DNA of 64,000 nt, taken from the NCBI RefSeq assembly GCF_009908295.1, contig NZ_JAAALO010000012.1, positions 62,001-126,000 on the forward strand, given 5' to 3'. This stretch comes from Micromonospora rubida (GTDB lineage Bacteria > Actinomycetota > Actinomycetes > Mycobacteriales > Micromonosporaceae). Made by a program: the position numbers and the translations under genes. Every line of letters begins with the position of its first letter. The first letter of the stretch is position 1. The notes beneath the pieces are model-generated. The model was not told where the DNA came from. It saw only the letters and a program-made list of their open reading frames with translations, and made no database searches. Positions 1-8,151 of the stretch are shown piece by piece.

Positions 1-983
1 CCGATGTTCGCCAGCGCCACCGCCGCGCCCGCCCGCAGCCGGGCGTTGCCCTTCGCCACCCCCTCGATCTCCGCGCAGCCGCCGCCGAGGTCGCCGGCGA
101 GGGCCCCGGCCACCGCCCGTACCGCCGCGTCCGAGCCCAGGGTGGGGTCGGCGACCAGGTACGGCGGGCTGCCCACCTTTTTTCCCAGCTCGGCCGGGTC
201 GGCGCCGATGCCGTCCGCGCCCGGCACCTTCGGGGTGGCGGTCGCGCTGACCGCCCGCTTCGTCGCCGGGTCCCAGCCCCGGGCGGCCACCTCGGGCACC
301 TGCGCGGTGGCGGTCACCCCGGCGCGCAGCGCGATCAGGTTCCGGTTGACCTCCAGCACCAGCGGGTCCTGGGTGGCCCGCGCGGACGGGTCGGGCGCGC
401 CCGCCGGCGGCTCCGGCATCCGCAGGTGCAGCGCGCCGTCGAGCACCATCACCTGCGCGCCGACCAGTGCCGCGAGCCGGTGCAGGAACGCCCAGTCGCT
501 GACATTGTCCTGGCTGAGCTGCCCCTCCGGCTCGCCGCCGATGCCGGTCACCGGGTCGATCCGGCCCGCCTTCAGCCCGGCCCGCTGCGCCACCTTCCGC
601 ACGATGTCCGGCACGCTCATCCCCGGGTACGCGGCCACCCGCCGGCCGCGCAGCAGCCGGTGGGCCAGGTCCAGGCCGCGGACCTCGGTGAACGTGCCGG
701 TGGCGTCCAGCTCGCACTCCACGGCGGTGACCTCGCCGGTGAGCAGCGGCGCGGGGCCGCCCGGGTCGGAGGTCTGCACGGTCAACTTCACCGGGGCGCC
801 GATGGTGAAGCCGCCCTTGGCCAGCACCGTCCGGCCCGGGTCCCGGTACCGCAGCACGAACCGGTCGGGCAGGTTGCGGCTGTCGTCGACCGCCGCGTAC
901 GTCAGCAGCGCGGCGATCTCCGCGGGCAGCGGGCTGCCGCCCACCTCGACGAGGAGCGCGTTGGCGAACTGCTCATTCGCCAC
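1..983 (-). CDS. VgrG / phage late control protein D-like spike hub (partial, C-terminus off the window)
   Basis: This is a baseplate hub/spike protein of the contractile injection system. The start is the GTG at 983, which overlaps the stop of the LysM gene by 11 bp and opens MANEQFANALLVEVGG. The visible ~327 residues have the gpD/VgrG hub layout: an N-terminal beta domain containing RFVLRYRDPGRTVL, a repeat region with MSVPDIVRKVAQRAGL (the usual helix of the gp27-like domain), then a DWAFLHRLAALVGAQV segment, which is typical of VgrG hubs. The needle (gp5-like OB fold and C-terminal region) lies beyond the left edge, so the spike tip and any fused effector cannot be judged. It is last in the visible run of minus-strand CIS genes and is probably translationally coupled to the LysM gene. 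Family assignment is firm; the exact subtype is inferred. Confidence 0.8.
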   Translation of the reverse strand, partial: MANEQFANALLVEVGGSPLPAEIAALLTYAAVDDSRNLPDRFVLRYRDPGRTVLAKGGFTIGAPVKLTVQTSDPGGPAPLLTGEVTAVECELDATGTFTEVRGLDLAHRLLRGRRVAAYPGMSVPDIVRKVAQRAGLKAGRIDPVTGIGGEPEGQLSQDNVSDWAFLHRLAALVGAQVMVLDGALHLRMPEPPAGAPDPSARATQDPLVLEVNRNLIALRAGVTATAQVPEVAARGWDPATKRAVSATATPKVPGADGIGADPAELGKKVGSPPYLVADPTLGSDAAVRAVAGALAGDLGGGCAEIEGVAKGNARLRAGAAVALANI

Positions 984-1743
984 GGGCACCGTCCGTCAGC
1001 TCCTCGAGGGCGGGCACCAGCAGGACGGTGCCGGGCCGCAGGCGCATCGGGTCGTCGATGTCGTTGGCCTCGGCGATCTGCCGCCACAGCCCCGCCCGCC
1101 CGTACGCGTGGTGGGCCACCGAGTGCAGGGTGTCCCCGGCGACCACCACGTGGACGTCCCGGGCCGCGAGCGCACCCGAGGTCGGGTTCTGGCCGGGCTG
1201 CTCCCCGGAGATCTCCTCCAGGGCGACCGTGCACAGCGCCCGCACCGGCGTGCCGCCCGGGGTGAACAGGGTGTACTTCGCGTTGACGCTGGCCACGAAC
1301 GCCGGGAAGCCGACCATTCCGCCCCAGTGGAACACCACCCATGGCGGGGAGCCCTTCTTCTGCTGCCGGCTCGCATCGGTCGGCACGCAGCAGGCGAACA
1401 GCTCCTCCACCCGCTTCACCACCGAGCTGTCCATGGTGGCGGTGGCGTCGAAGAACATCTCCAGGGTCAGCTTGGCCGGATCCGAGCCGGTGAACTCCGG
1501 CACGCCGCTCTTCTTCGCGTTGCGCTGCGCGTCCCGCTTCCACTTGGCGGTCTTCGTCAGCGCCAGCTCCTTCGGGTTGAACTGGAACGGGATCTGGCCC
1601 AGCTTCGGGCCCGGCGCGGCGGTGCCGCCGTTGCGGGGCGGCTCGTGCAGTTGCAGGTAGGCGTGGGTGAGCTGCGGCGGCGCGCCGCCACCCCGCCCGG
1701 CGGGGCTGCCGGCGGCGGTGAAGGTGACCGGGGAGGCGCTCAC
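973..1743 (-). CDS. LysM-containing CIS tube-capping / baseplate adaptor protein
   Basis: This 256-residue protein has the usual CIS architecture: an N-terminal beta-rich region (about residues 30-190, with IPFQFNPKELALTKTAKWK and FTGSDPAKLTLEMFFD) and a C-terminal LysM motif (about 195-245, VHVVVAGDTLHSVAHHAYG ending in RPGTVLLVPAL). In phage and CIS particles the equivalent (T4 gp53/gp54, Afp7-like LysM proteins) links tube to baseplate; the LysM fold here is structural and need not bind peptidoglycan. The start is a GTG at 1743, three bases after the stop of the tube gene upstream, and its stop overlaps the VgrG start. So it sits in the middle of a coupled operon. Confidence 0.8.
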   Translation of the reverse strand: MSASPVTFTAAGSPAGRGGGAPPQLTHAYLQLHEPPRNGGTAAPGPKLGQIPFQFNPKELALTKTAKWKRDAQRNAKKSGVPEFTGSDPAKLTLEMFFDATATMDSSVVKRVEELFACCVPTDASRQQKKGSPPWVVFHWGGMVGFPAFVASVNAKYTLFTPGGTPVRALCTVALEEISGEQPGQNPTSGALAARDVHVVVAGDTLHSVAHHAYGRAGLWRQIAEANDIDDPMRLRPGTVLLVPALEELTDGARGE

Positions 1744-1746
1744 GGG

Positions 1747-2184
1747 TCACCCCCCGGTCCCGGGGCCGAAGAAGCCGTGGTGCGCCAGTTCGAGGGTCTC
1801 GACGGCCACCTTCGGGCTGTCCGGGCTGAGCTGTGGCCCTGTCCACTTGACGGGGATGACGTCGAGCAGCCCCCAGCGGGCGATCACCGTGCCCTCCAGG
1901 GTGCGGGCCTCGATGGTGGCGGTCTTGCGGGTGATCCCGCTCGCCATGCCCGAGAACCAGCGCATCAGCTTCGTGCTGTCGGCGGTGACCGGGCGGGACA
2001 GCTTGACGTTGGAGAACTTCATCCGGGTCGGTAGCTGCCACACGTGCCCGTTGTTGCCGCCCTCCTCGCGCTGCTCGACGACGACCTCGCAGCCCAGCCC
2101 GTCGCAGGTGTTGAACGCGCCGAGATCCTGGTCGTCGATCCTGACGACGAAGGCGATCGCGACGGCGACCTCGTCCTTGGCCAT
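1747..2184 (-). CDS. CIS tail-tube protein (T4 gp19-like), second paralogue
   Basis: A 145-residue tail-tube-family protein (conserved phage tail region, T4_gp19 type). The diagnostic pattern is present: an N-terminal strand FVVRIDDQDLGAFNTCDGLG, an acidic VVVEQREEGG loop in place of the tube's VIEYKSN, then KFSNVKLSRPVTADS, and a C-terminal strand ending VAVETLELAHHGFFGP. CIS loci normally carry one polymerising tube subunit plus one or two diverged paralogues that start the tube on the baseplate. The other copy (5530-5973) is adjacent to the sheath and is the likely main tube, so this one is probably the tube initiator; that role is inferred. The ATG at 2184 is preceded by GGAGGGA. Confidence 0.78.
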   Translation of the reverse strand: MAKDEVAVAIAFVVRIDDQDLGAFNTCDGLGCEVVVEQREEGGNNGHVWQLPTRMKFSNVKLSRPVTADSTKLMRWFSGMASGITRKTATIEARTLEGTVIARWGLLDVIPVKWTGPQLSPDSPKVAVETLELAHHGFFGPGTGG

Positions 2185-2243
2185 TCGTCCCTCCTGGTCC
2201 TGGCGTGTGTCCCCTGGTCTGCGGCGTGGGCTCCCGGCCCCGG

Positions 2244-4916
2244 TCAGCCCGGCCCGCCGAGTGCCCCGTGCCGCTCCCGGTCGAGGCGCAGCTCGGTCTT
2301 GAGCCGGCGTAGCAGCGGGTCGTACAGCTTTTTCAGCAGCTCCTCCGGTTCGGCCCCGCCGCCCGGCGCGGCACCCGGCGCCGCCGGTCGACCGGCCGCC
2401 GCCCCGCCACTGTCGGGCGGCGGGGCCGCCGCGGGCGGCGCGGGCGCGTCGACCAGGGGCGGCGGGGCGGCGTCGTCGGCCGGCTCGGCCCGCTGCACGA
2501 CCGGACCCGACAGCTCACCCATGGTGTACGCGGACAGCGGCGGCCCGGGCGGCGCGGTGTCCCGCCCCTGGGGCCGGCGGGCCGACGGCGTTCCGGGAAT
2601 CGCGCCCACCCACCGCTGGACGGGCGGAAGCCCGCCACCGGCCTCCGCGCTGGTCGAACGGGCTGCGCCGGTCGACGCCGCCGTGCCCGGCGCGATGCCC
2701 GGCACCGTGCCCGGCGCGGTACTCGGGTCCGGGGCGGCCGGGGGCGGGTACAGGTCCACGGGGACGGCCCGCTCCGGGTCGGCTGTGGTGCCGGCCCGCC
2801 CGCCATCGGCCGGTGGCTCGTCCCGCTGCCAGGTCACCCGCTGCACGGCCGGCCGGTCGGGCAACGGCGCGACGGGCCCGGCCCCGGTCAGCAGCGCGGG
2901 CGGGCGGTCACCGACGAGTCGGGCCACGACCAGGGGCAGGGGAGGGGACGGGCTCCCGCCCGCGTCCACCCCTTCGGGGCCGGCCGGCCCGGCCGCCGCG
3001 CCGCCGTCTCCGCCGACGAGGCCGGCGACTTCCGGTCCGCCGTCGGTGACGGCCTCCCAGCCGGCCGCGCCGCCACCGACCGGGCTCGGTCCTCCGTCGT
3101 ACGGGTCGACGGTGCCGGCCGACGCCCCGCTGTGGGGGACCGGTCCGGTGCCGGCCGACGCCTCGGTGTGGGGGACCGGTCCGGTGCCGGCCGACGCCTC
3201 GGTGAGGGAGACCGGTCCGGTGCCGGCCGACGGCCCCTCGGCGCGGGGGCCGGTCGGGGTGCCCGACGTCGCCAGGCGCGCCACCACCGGCAGGTCGGGG
3301 CCGCCGGAGCCCGCCCCCGGGCCGCCGGCCGGCTCCACCGCCTGAGCGCCCGCCGCCGGCCCGCCCGCTGAGGAGGCGCCGCCCGAGGGCACCGACGCGG
3401 GCGGCCCGCCCAGCAGCGGGGCCATGCCCGCCGCCCCCGCCGGCACGTCTCCGCCGGCCGTCGTCTCCCCACTGGGCGGCGTGTCCCCACTGGCCGTCGT
3501 CTCCCCACTGGGCGGCGTGTCCCCACTGGGCGGCGTCTCTCCACCGGCCGTCGTCTCTCCGGCGGGTGGGACGAATGTCTGGACGGGTGCTGGTCCGCCC
3601 GTACCCGGGTCCGCCGCGCCGCCGGCCCAACGGGCGGGTGGGGCGTCGCCGCGCGGCGTACCGGCGAGTGGCAGGCCCTCGACGGGCGGCGGAGGACCGC
3701 CGACGAGGTTCTCGCCCCCGTCGGCGGTCCCCGCCTCGGCCTGCGGCCCCACGGGGGAGGGGCCGAGACCGATGGGAAAGGCTTCCGTGTCGAGCCGGGA
3801 GACGGTGACGGCCCTGGAGCCCACGAGCGTGGTCGAGTCGCTCGCCGGCGCCACGCCGCCCGTGTCGCCTGCGTCTCCCGCGTCGCCCGCATTTCCCGCG
3901 TCACTCGCGTCGGCCGGTCGGCCGGTGGCCCCGGGTTCGGTGACCGGCCCGCTCCCGCCGGCCGGCGACCGCTGGACCGGCGGCGCGGCGGCCGGTGGGA
4001 GCGGGCTGCCCGCCTGGCCCTCTCCGGCGGCGGAGCGTCGCACCTGCTCGGGACCCTGCCCGGCCGTGGAGCGTTGCACTGACGGGGGAGCGGCGTCGCC
4101 GGTCGGGCGGGGCACCGGGGGGAGCACGGGGGACACGATCGGCTCGCCCAGCCCGAGCCGGCGGGGTGGCCTCGGGCCGTCCCCGACGAGTCGCTGCACG
4201 GGCAGGTCCGGTGCGGACGGCCCGGCGCTGCCCGGCGTGAGGGTCCCCGTGCTGCCCGGTGTGAGGGGCCCGGCAGCCGCCGCCGACCCGAGGGTGGGTG
4301 TCTCGGGCGAGGCGGCGTCGGGTCGGGCGGCCCTCGGCGTCGGGTCGACCGGGCGGTCGACGGCGGGCAGGAGCAGTTCCTCCGGCGGCGGCGGCGCGGT
4401 CAGCAGCCGGCTGACCGTCACCGGCTCCACGGGCACCGCCCGGCCCTGGGCCGGCACGGCCAGCGGATGTTCCGGCACCGGTGTGGTTCCCGGCGGGCCG
4501 GCGGCCTGCCGTTGCAGGGACGGTGCCGGCGGGCGGCTGTCCGCCGACGGCGTCGCGAGCGGCAGCGGCTCGGGGTGGTCGCCGTGCGTCCGGCCGACGG
4601 GTTCCGGAACGGACCGGTGCGGCTCGCTCACCGGCACGGCCGTCTCGTGCAGTACCCCCGCCGGCTCGGCGGCACCGACGAGGTGACCGAGGGGCGCCAG
4701 GTACGACGGGTCGCGCCACGCGGCCAGCGACCCCGTGAACGTGTCGGGCAGGTTCAGCCGTGGCTCGTCCGGGGTGACCCGCTGGAGCGGCGGGAGGCTC
4801 TGCCACGCAGGCGGTTCGCTCCGGGTTCGCGCCGGGGAACTGTCGGTGGGCGGGGCGGGGACGTCCGCGGTGGACCGCTGTGCGGTCTCCTGCGTACGCC
4901 GGCGCCACGGCCACAT
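2244..4916 (-). CDS. Large disordered Pro/Gly/Ala-rich repeat protein with VQR-type motifs, in the CIS operon
   Basis: An 890-residue protein with almost no predicted globular fold except perhaps its ends: a basic/aromatic start MWPWRRRTQETAQR and a helical tail (about 850-885, EELLKKLYDPLLRRLKTEL). The middle is low-complexity Pro/Gly/Ala/Ser/Thr punctuated every 40-80 residues by short hydrophobic-basic motifs of the form hydrophobic-V-(Q/A/S)-R, e.g. PVQRLVGDG, SVQRSTAGQG, VVARLATSG, AVQRVTWQRD, PVQRWVGAIPG. Two tandem repeats are visible: a six-residue (T/E)PPSG(D/E) type and a 13-residue SAGTGPV unit. The same VQR motifs occur in the DUF4157 protein and in the effector of this locus. It starts 4 bases after the small DUF6760-type gene. 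Function unknown; a scaffold, chaperone or cargo-docking role is only a guess. Confidence 0.7.
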   Translation of the reverse strand: MWPWRRRTQETAQRSTADVPAPPTDSSPARTRSEPPAWQSLPPLQRVTPDEPRLNLPDTFTGSLAAWRDPSYLAPLGHLVGAAEPAGVLHETAVPVSEPHRSVPEPVGRTHGDHPEPLPLATPSADSRPPAPSLQRQAAGPPGTTPVPEHPLAVPAQGRAVPVEPVTVSRLLTAPPPPEELLLPAVDRPVDPTPRAARPDAASPETPTLGSAAAAGPLTPGSTGTLTPGSAGPSAPDLPVQRLVGDGPRPPRRLGLGEPIVSPVLPPVPRPTGDAAPPSVQRSTAGQGPEQVRRSAAGEGQAGSPLPPAAAPPVQRSPAGGSGPVTEPGATGRPADASDAGNAGDAGDAGDTGGVAPASDSTTLVGSRAVTVSRLDTEAFPIGLGPSPVGPQAEAGTADGGENLVGGPPPPVEGLPLAGTPRGDAPPARWAGGAADPGTGGPAPVQTFVPPAGETTAGGETPPSGDTPPSGETTASGDTPPSGETTAGGDVPAGAAGMAPLLGGPPASVPSGGASSAGGPAAGAQAVEPAGGPGAGSGGPDLPVVARLATSGTPTGPRAEGPSAGTGPVSLTEASAGTGPVPHTEASAGTGPVPHSGASAGTVDPYDGGPSPVGGGAAGWEAVTDGGPEVAGLVGGDGGAAAGPAGPEGVDAGGSPSPPLPLVVARLVGDRPPALLTGAGPVAPLPDRPAVQRVTWQRDEPPADGGRAGTTADPERAVPVDLYPPPAAPDPSTAPGTVPGIAPGTAASTGAARSTSAEAGGGLPPVQRWVGAIPGTPSARRPQGRDTAPPGPPLSAYTMGELSGPVVQRAEPADDAAPPPLVDAPAPPAAAPPPDSGGAAAGRPAAPGAAPGGGAEPEELLKKLYDPLLRRLKTELRLDRERHGALGGPG

Positions 4917-4920
4917 CGGG

Positions 4921-5079
4921 TCACCGTCCCTGGCTGATGCGGGTGTTGATGCTGGCGATTTCCGCCACGTAGCGCAGGCGCTCGCCGTGTTCGAGGTCGA
5001 GGATCTCGTCCAGCGACCAGTGGAAGTGGTAGGCGACGTACGCGACCTCGGAGTAGATGCGGTCGGCCGCGTACGTCAC
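4921..5079 (-). CDS. Small conserved CIS protein (DUF6760-like)
   Basis: A 52-residue protein beginning at a GTG (5079) that shares a GTGA overlap with the stop of the zinc-knuckle gene. It contains YSEVAYVAYHFHWSLDEIL followed by a helix rich in charged residues ending in INTRISQGR. Small proteins of this type occur at this position in actinobacterial CIS loci, and resemble the tail-assembly chaperone pair of phage tails (compact, Trp/His-containing, helical); I assign it to that family by position and sequence feel. A longer ATG-initiated reading (to 5139) would run through the neighbour's coding sequence and adds only basic filler, so I prefer the GTG. Confidence 0.62.
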   Translation of the reverse strand: MTYAADRIYSEVAYVAYHFHWSLDEILDLEHGERLRYVAEIASINTRISQGR

Positions 5080-5525
5080 GATTCCCCCAGGCGCCCACCG
5101 GCGAGGTCGACGGCGAAGCGGTGCTCGCACTCCGGGCACACCACGCTCGCTCGGGTGTGCCCCTCGCTGTTGATCCGCCGGTACATGTCCTGGAGGAACG
5201 CCAGGTCGGAGGCGAACAGGTCCTCCACCACTCCCGGATGCACGTCCAGCACCGTGCCGATCCGGGTGACCACCCGGCTGAGCAGCACCACCGTGAGGTA
5301 CGGCGGGTTCTCCCGCACCCGGTCGTCGCGCAGCGGCACCAGCTCGTCGCGGGCGGTCGCCAGCCGCATCACCCCGTCCCGGTGCACCGTGCCCGAGCCG
5401 TCGACGTAGCCGCGCGGCAGCTCGAACGGGAACTCCGTGCGCAGCGTCTCGCGGCGCGGGGCGACGGCGGGCGGCTCGGCCGGTTCCGTGCCGGGCAACG
5501 GGACCAGGGACGACGTGCGGCGCAT
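5076..5525 (-). CDS. CIS tail assembly protein with C-terminal CxxC knuckle
   Basis: A 149-residue soluble protein. Residues 30-115 resemble phage tail assembly chaperones (FPFELPRGYVDGSGTVHRDG, then a helical section with DVHPGVVEDLFASDLAFLQDM). The C-terminus carries SVVCPECEHRFAVDL, half of a zinc-ribbon. Proteins of this type are found between tube and LysM genes in extracellular/cytoplasmic CIS loci and are thought to help assemble the tube or baseplate. The second metal pair is not present, so metal binding might need a dimer or a partner. It starts with ATG at 5525, four bases after the tube stop, and overlaps the next gene by GTGA. The operon position makes the CIS link firm; the mechanism is inferred. 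Confidence 0.7.
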   Translation of the reverse strand: MRRTSSLVPLPGTEPAEPPAVAPRRETLRTEFPFELPRGYVDGSGTVHRDGVMRLATARDELVPLRDDRVRENPPYLTVVLLSRVVTRIGTVLDVHPGVVEDLFASDLAFLQDMYRRINSEGHTRASVVCPECEHRFAVDLAGGRLGES

Positions 5526-5529
5526 GGGG

Positions 5530-5973
5530 CTACTCGACCTCCATCGACTCGTACGTCACCACGAGCTTCTCGGTGAGCACGCTGGTGTCGCCGGCCTTGA
5601 GTGAGCTGATCTCCAGGCTCTTCGCCCACGCGTTGGTGAGCTTGTACCGCTTGATCGGCATGCCCTCGTAGTCGAAGACGATGATCGCGCCGCCCTTGCG
5701 GGCGTCGCTCATCTTTCCGAAGCGGCAGTCCTTGACCCACCGCTCGAAGCTGTTGTCCGAGGTCAGGCCCCGGGTCAGCGTGACCTCGCCGGCCTTCGGC
5801 GCGCCCGGCGCCTTGCGTACGACGAACTTGCCGTCGGCGGTGTTCGACTTGTACTCGATGACGTCCTGCTCCATCTTCAGGCCGCTGACCTCGGTGATCT
5901 GGCGGATGATGATGGAGTCCACCTCCAGGCCGAACGAGTGGCCGACGGCGGAGTCGAAATCGGGGAGCGGCAC
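5530..5973 (-). CDS. CIS inner tube protein (T4 gp19-like), main subunit
   Basis: This 147-residue protein is a clear tail-tube monomer: MPLPDFDSAVGHSFGLEVD, the characteristic ITEVSGLKMEQDVIEYKSN, TRGLTSDNSFERWVKD, a central KGGAIIVFDYEGMPIKRYKL strand pair with NAWAKSLEISSLKAGD, and the final LVVTYESMEVE. It forms the hexameric rings of the inner tube that the contracting sheath drives through a target envelope; cargo can travel in its lumen. It lies 24 bp downstream of the sheath gene on the same strand, the usual sheath-tube order. The ATG at 5973 follows CAGGAGGCA. High confidence. Confidence 0.92.
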   Translation of the reverse strand: MPLPDFDSAVGHSFGLEVDSIIIRQITEVSGLKMEQDVIEYKSNTADGKFVVRKAPGAPKAGEVTLTRGLTSDNSFERWVKDCRFGKMSDARKGGAIIVFDYEGMPIKRYKLTNAWAKSLEISSLKAGDTSVLTEKLVVTYESMEVE

Positions 5974-5997
5974 GACTGCCTCCTGACGCTACGGGGA

Positions 5998-7527
5998 CTA
6001 CTCGTTGACCAGGCTGGTGCCGCCGGACATCTGCGCCAGCTGGAAGATGACGAACTCGGCGGGCTTCACCGGGGCCACGCCGATCTGGCAGACCACCTGG
6101 CCGGCGTCGATGCCCTCGGCGGGGTTGGTCTCCCGGTCGCACTTGACGTAGAACGCCTCGTCGGGGGTGAGCCCGAACAGCGCGCCCCGCCGCCACTCGT
6201 TGACCAGGAACGCGCTGATGGTGCGGCGGATGCGGGCCCACAGGGCGTCGTCGTTCGGCTCGAACACCACCCACTGGGTGCCGTTGAGGATCGACTCCTC
6301 CAGGTAGTTGAAGAGCCGCCGCACGTTGAGGTACCGCCACGCCGGGTCGGACGACAGGGTGCGCGCGCCCCACACGAGGATGCCCCGGCCGGGGAACGAG
6401 CGGATGCAGTTGACGCCGATCGGGTTGAGTAGTTCCTGCTCCGCGCGGGTCAGCTGGGTCTCCAGGGCGACCGCGCCCCGGATCGTCTCGTTCGCGGGGG
6501 CCTTGTGCACGCCCCGCGCGCCGTCGCTGCGCGCCCAGACCCCGGCCAGGTGACCCGACGGCGGCATGAACCGGTTGGTGCCGGTCACCGGGTCGAACAC
6601 CTTGATCCACGGGTAGTAGAGCGTGGCGTACTTCGAGTCGTAGCCGGCCTGGTCGGTGCGCCACTCCTTGACCTGCTGCGGGGACAGCCCCGGCGGCGGG
6701 TCCAGGATGGCCATCCGGTCGCCCATCAGCTCGCAGTGCGCGATCATCGCCGACTGCACCGTCTTCACCGACTCCAGGTCGATCGCGCCGCGCTGGTAGG
6801 CCCCCATCAGGTCGGGCACCGCGACCATGGTCACCTCGTCGACCGCCTCCAGGCCGCCGAACCCGGTGCGCTCCGCCGCGTCGCCCACGTACTCGTCGGC
6901 GGACACGGACTCCGGTGCGCCGACCGCAGGCGGGGCGCTCAGCGCCACCTCGCCGCCGCGGGGACGGGCCAGTTGGCCGGTCGGTGCGGCCTCCTCGATG
7001 GTGATCAGCTTGGACCGCTCGCGGACCACCGTCACCACGTTGTCCTTGCTGCGCTTGGTGGTCACCGACTCGAACGTCTCGACCACCTGGCCGCCGCGCT
7101 TGACGACGAGGTTGAAGCGGTCCTCGCCCGCGCCCTCCGGCGGGTCGGCCACCTCGACCGTCACGTCGTCCGGCATGCCCTCGGGCAGGGCGCGGGCCAC
7201 CACCCGGTACGTGCCGAGGATCGCGGTCGGCTCGGGCGCCGCCGGCAGGGCCTCGTCGCTGGCCCGGTCGCCACCGACCCGCACGATGTACGCCGCCCCG
7301 CCGCCCTGCATGAAGTACCCGTACACGGCGTGGCCGAGGTAGCAGTCCGGGGCGAACTCGCCGAAGGTCTGCGAGTACTGGCTCCAGTTCGTCACCAGGG
7401 TCGGGGTGTTGAACGGCCCCTGCGCGGCGAAGCCGACGAACGCGGCGACCGCCGTGCCGACGCCCTCGATCGGGCGGGAGCCGGCCACCTCCTCGACGTA
7501 CACGCCCGGCGCCAGGTAGTTGGGCAT
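5998..7527 (-). CDS. CIS contractile sheath protein
   Basis: A 509-residue tail sheath (phage_sheath_1/T4 gp18 family). The N-terminus PNYLAPGVYVEEVAGSRPIE is the classical sheath handshake arm, followed by GVGTAVAAFVGFAAQGP. The C-terminal domain holds NCIRSFPGRGILVWGARTL, DPAWRYLNVRRLFNYLEES and the closing strand VKPAEFVIFQLAQMSGG, all hallmark sheath segments. I chose the ATG at 7527 because GAGGAGG stands just upstream; the longer frame reaching 8085 has no sheath-like extension. In Streptomyces, related CIS act from the cytoplasm and are tied to cell death and development. It is the first gene of the left structural run, and its promoter should lie in 7528-8150. Confidence 0.95.
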   Translation of the reverse strand: MPNYLAPGVYVEEVAGSRPIEGVGTAVAAFVGFAAQGPFNTPTLVTNWSQYSQTFGEFAPDCYLGHAVYGYFMQGGGAAYIVRVGGDRASDEALPAAPEPTAILGTYRVVARALPEGMPDDVTVEVADPPEGAGEDRFNLVVKRGGQVVETFESVTTKRSKDNVVTVVRERSKLITIEEAAPTGQLARPRGGEVALSAPPAVGAPESVSADEYVGDAAERTGFGGLEAVDEVTMVAVPDLMGAYQRGAIDLESVKTVQSAMIAHCELMGDRMAILDPPPGLSPQQVKEWRTDQAGYDSKYATLYYPWIKVFDPVTGTNRFMPPSGHLAGVWARSDGARGVHKAPANETIRGAVALETQLTRAEQELLNPIGVNCIRSFPGRGILVWGARTLSSDPAWRYLNVRRLFNYLEESILNGTQWVVFEPNDDALWARIRRTISAFLVNEWRRGALFGLTPDEAFYVKCDRETNPAEGIDAGQVVCQIGVAPVKPAEFVIFQLAQMSGGTSLVNE

Positions 7528-7639
7528 CCCGCCTCCTCGTCCCTCGGGGATCGAGTCGAGCGTCCCGCGTACGGGCGACGGGTTAAACGTCCGGTGGGCC
7601 GATTGATCGGGAACCCCTGGCTGCCCTTTGGCGCACCGA

Positions 7640-7695
7640 CCTAAGGAGGGGCACTTGTTAACGCTTCCTGTCGTAGAAGGGCCCCTGTCAACAGT
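7640..7695. repeat. Short intergenic repeat, two related 20-bp units
   Basis: Upstream of the sheath gene there are two related units: AAGGAGGGGCACTTGTTAAC near 7641 and AGAAGGGCCCCTGTCAAC near 7674. Each combines a GGGGC/GGGCCCC core with a (T)GT(T/C)AAC end, in the same direction about 33 bp apart. From memory, multicopy elements of this look (GGGGCCC plus GTTAA) are scattered between genes in Micromonosporaceae, but I cannot confirm that here. It may alternatively be part of the sheath promoter. Confidence 0.35.
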
Positions 7696-7912
7696 CGGGT
7701 GGAGTGGCCGGCCCGCATGGCCCAGGGTGGCTCTGCGGTAGCCGGCAGCGGCCAGCACCGTCGATCCGGGTGTCACACCAGATTCGGGTACGTGTCGACT
7801 GGTCGTCCTCGGCGGAAAGGGTGGCCTCGCCGAAGTCGAGCGTGTCGACGTGACCGAGAGAGTCCCGTAGCGCGGCGACCTGGTTCTCCTGCCTTCCGCT
7901 CGTGAGCCTGAG
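7688..7912 (-). pseudogene. Possible remnant of a small Cys/His-rich actinobacterial protein
   Basis: In one minus frame there is a stretch that reads like real protein, LRLTSGRQENQVAALRDSLG, ending with CDTRIDGAGRCRLPQSHPGP and two Cys that recall the C-x-L-P-x-x-H-x-G-P-C motif of many small actinobacterial proteins. No ribosome site or convincing start lies in front, and the N-terminal part of the frame is basic filler, so I read it as the tail of a lost gene. Alternatively it is a chance frame. The whole interval 7528-8151 holds no other gene that I can support. Confidence 0.3.
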
Positions 7913-8014
7913 GAACAGGTCGGACGGGCAGGTTGCGGACCTGCCGACGCGGGATCCGGGCAGGTGGCCGCCTTCAGCCGGCCACCTGCCCGTGCGGGTG
8001 AACCTTCGTCTGGC

Positions 8015-8139
8015 TGCCACGCAAGAGGAGGTTCGACCTGAAACCTGGGTTCCACAGAGGCAGAAGTCAAGAACTGGGGTGCCACAGTGTCTTGAGTTTG
8101 TTGAAGTCGCCGTGATCAGATGGACATGCCACGCAAGAG
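8015..8139. repeat. 13-bp direct repeats in front of the small GntR-type gene
   Basis: The sequence TGCCACGCAAGAG occurs at 8015-8027 and again at 8127-8139, the second copy just upstream of the ribosome site of the GntR-type gene. Between them lies a looser pair of CTGGG(T/G)T-type/CCACAG blocks and the inverted repeat TCAAGA...TCTTGA (8067-8096). The arrangement fits either operator sites of the downstream regulator or a small duplication of its leader. Confidence 0.4.
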
Positions 8140-8151
8140 AAGGACCTGAGC

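Noticed and set aside
2244..4916. Plus-strand frames across the 890-residue protein as alternative genes
   Set aside because: The minus frame has start, spacing and operon position and shares VQR words with other CIS proteins; the plus frames have none.
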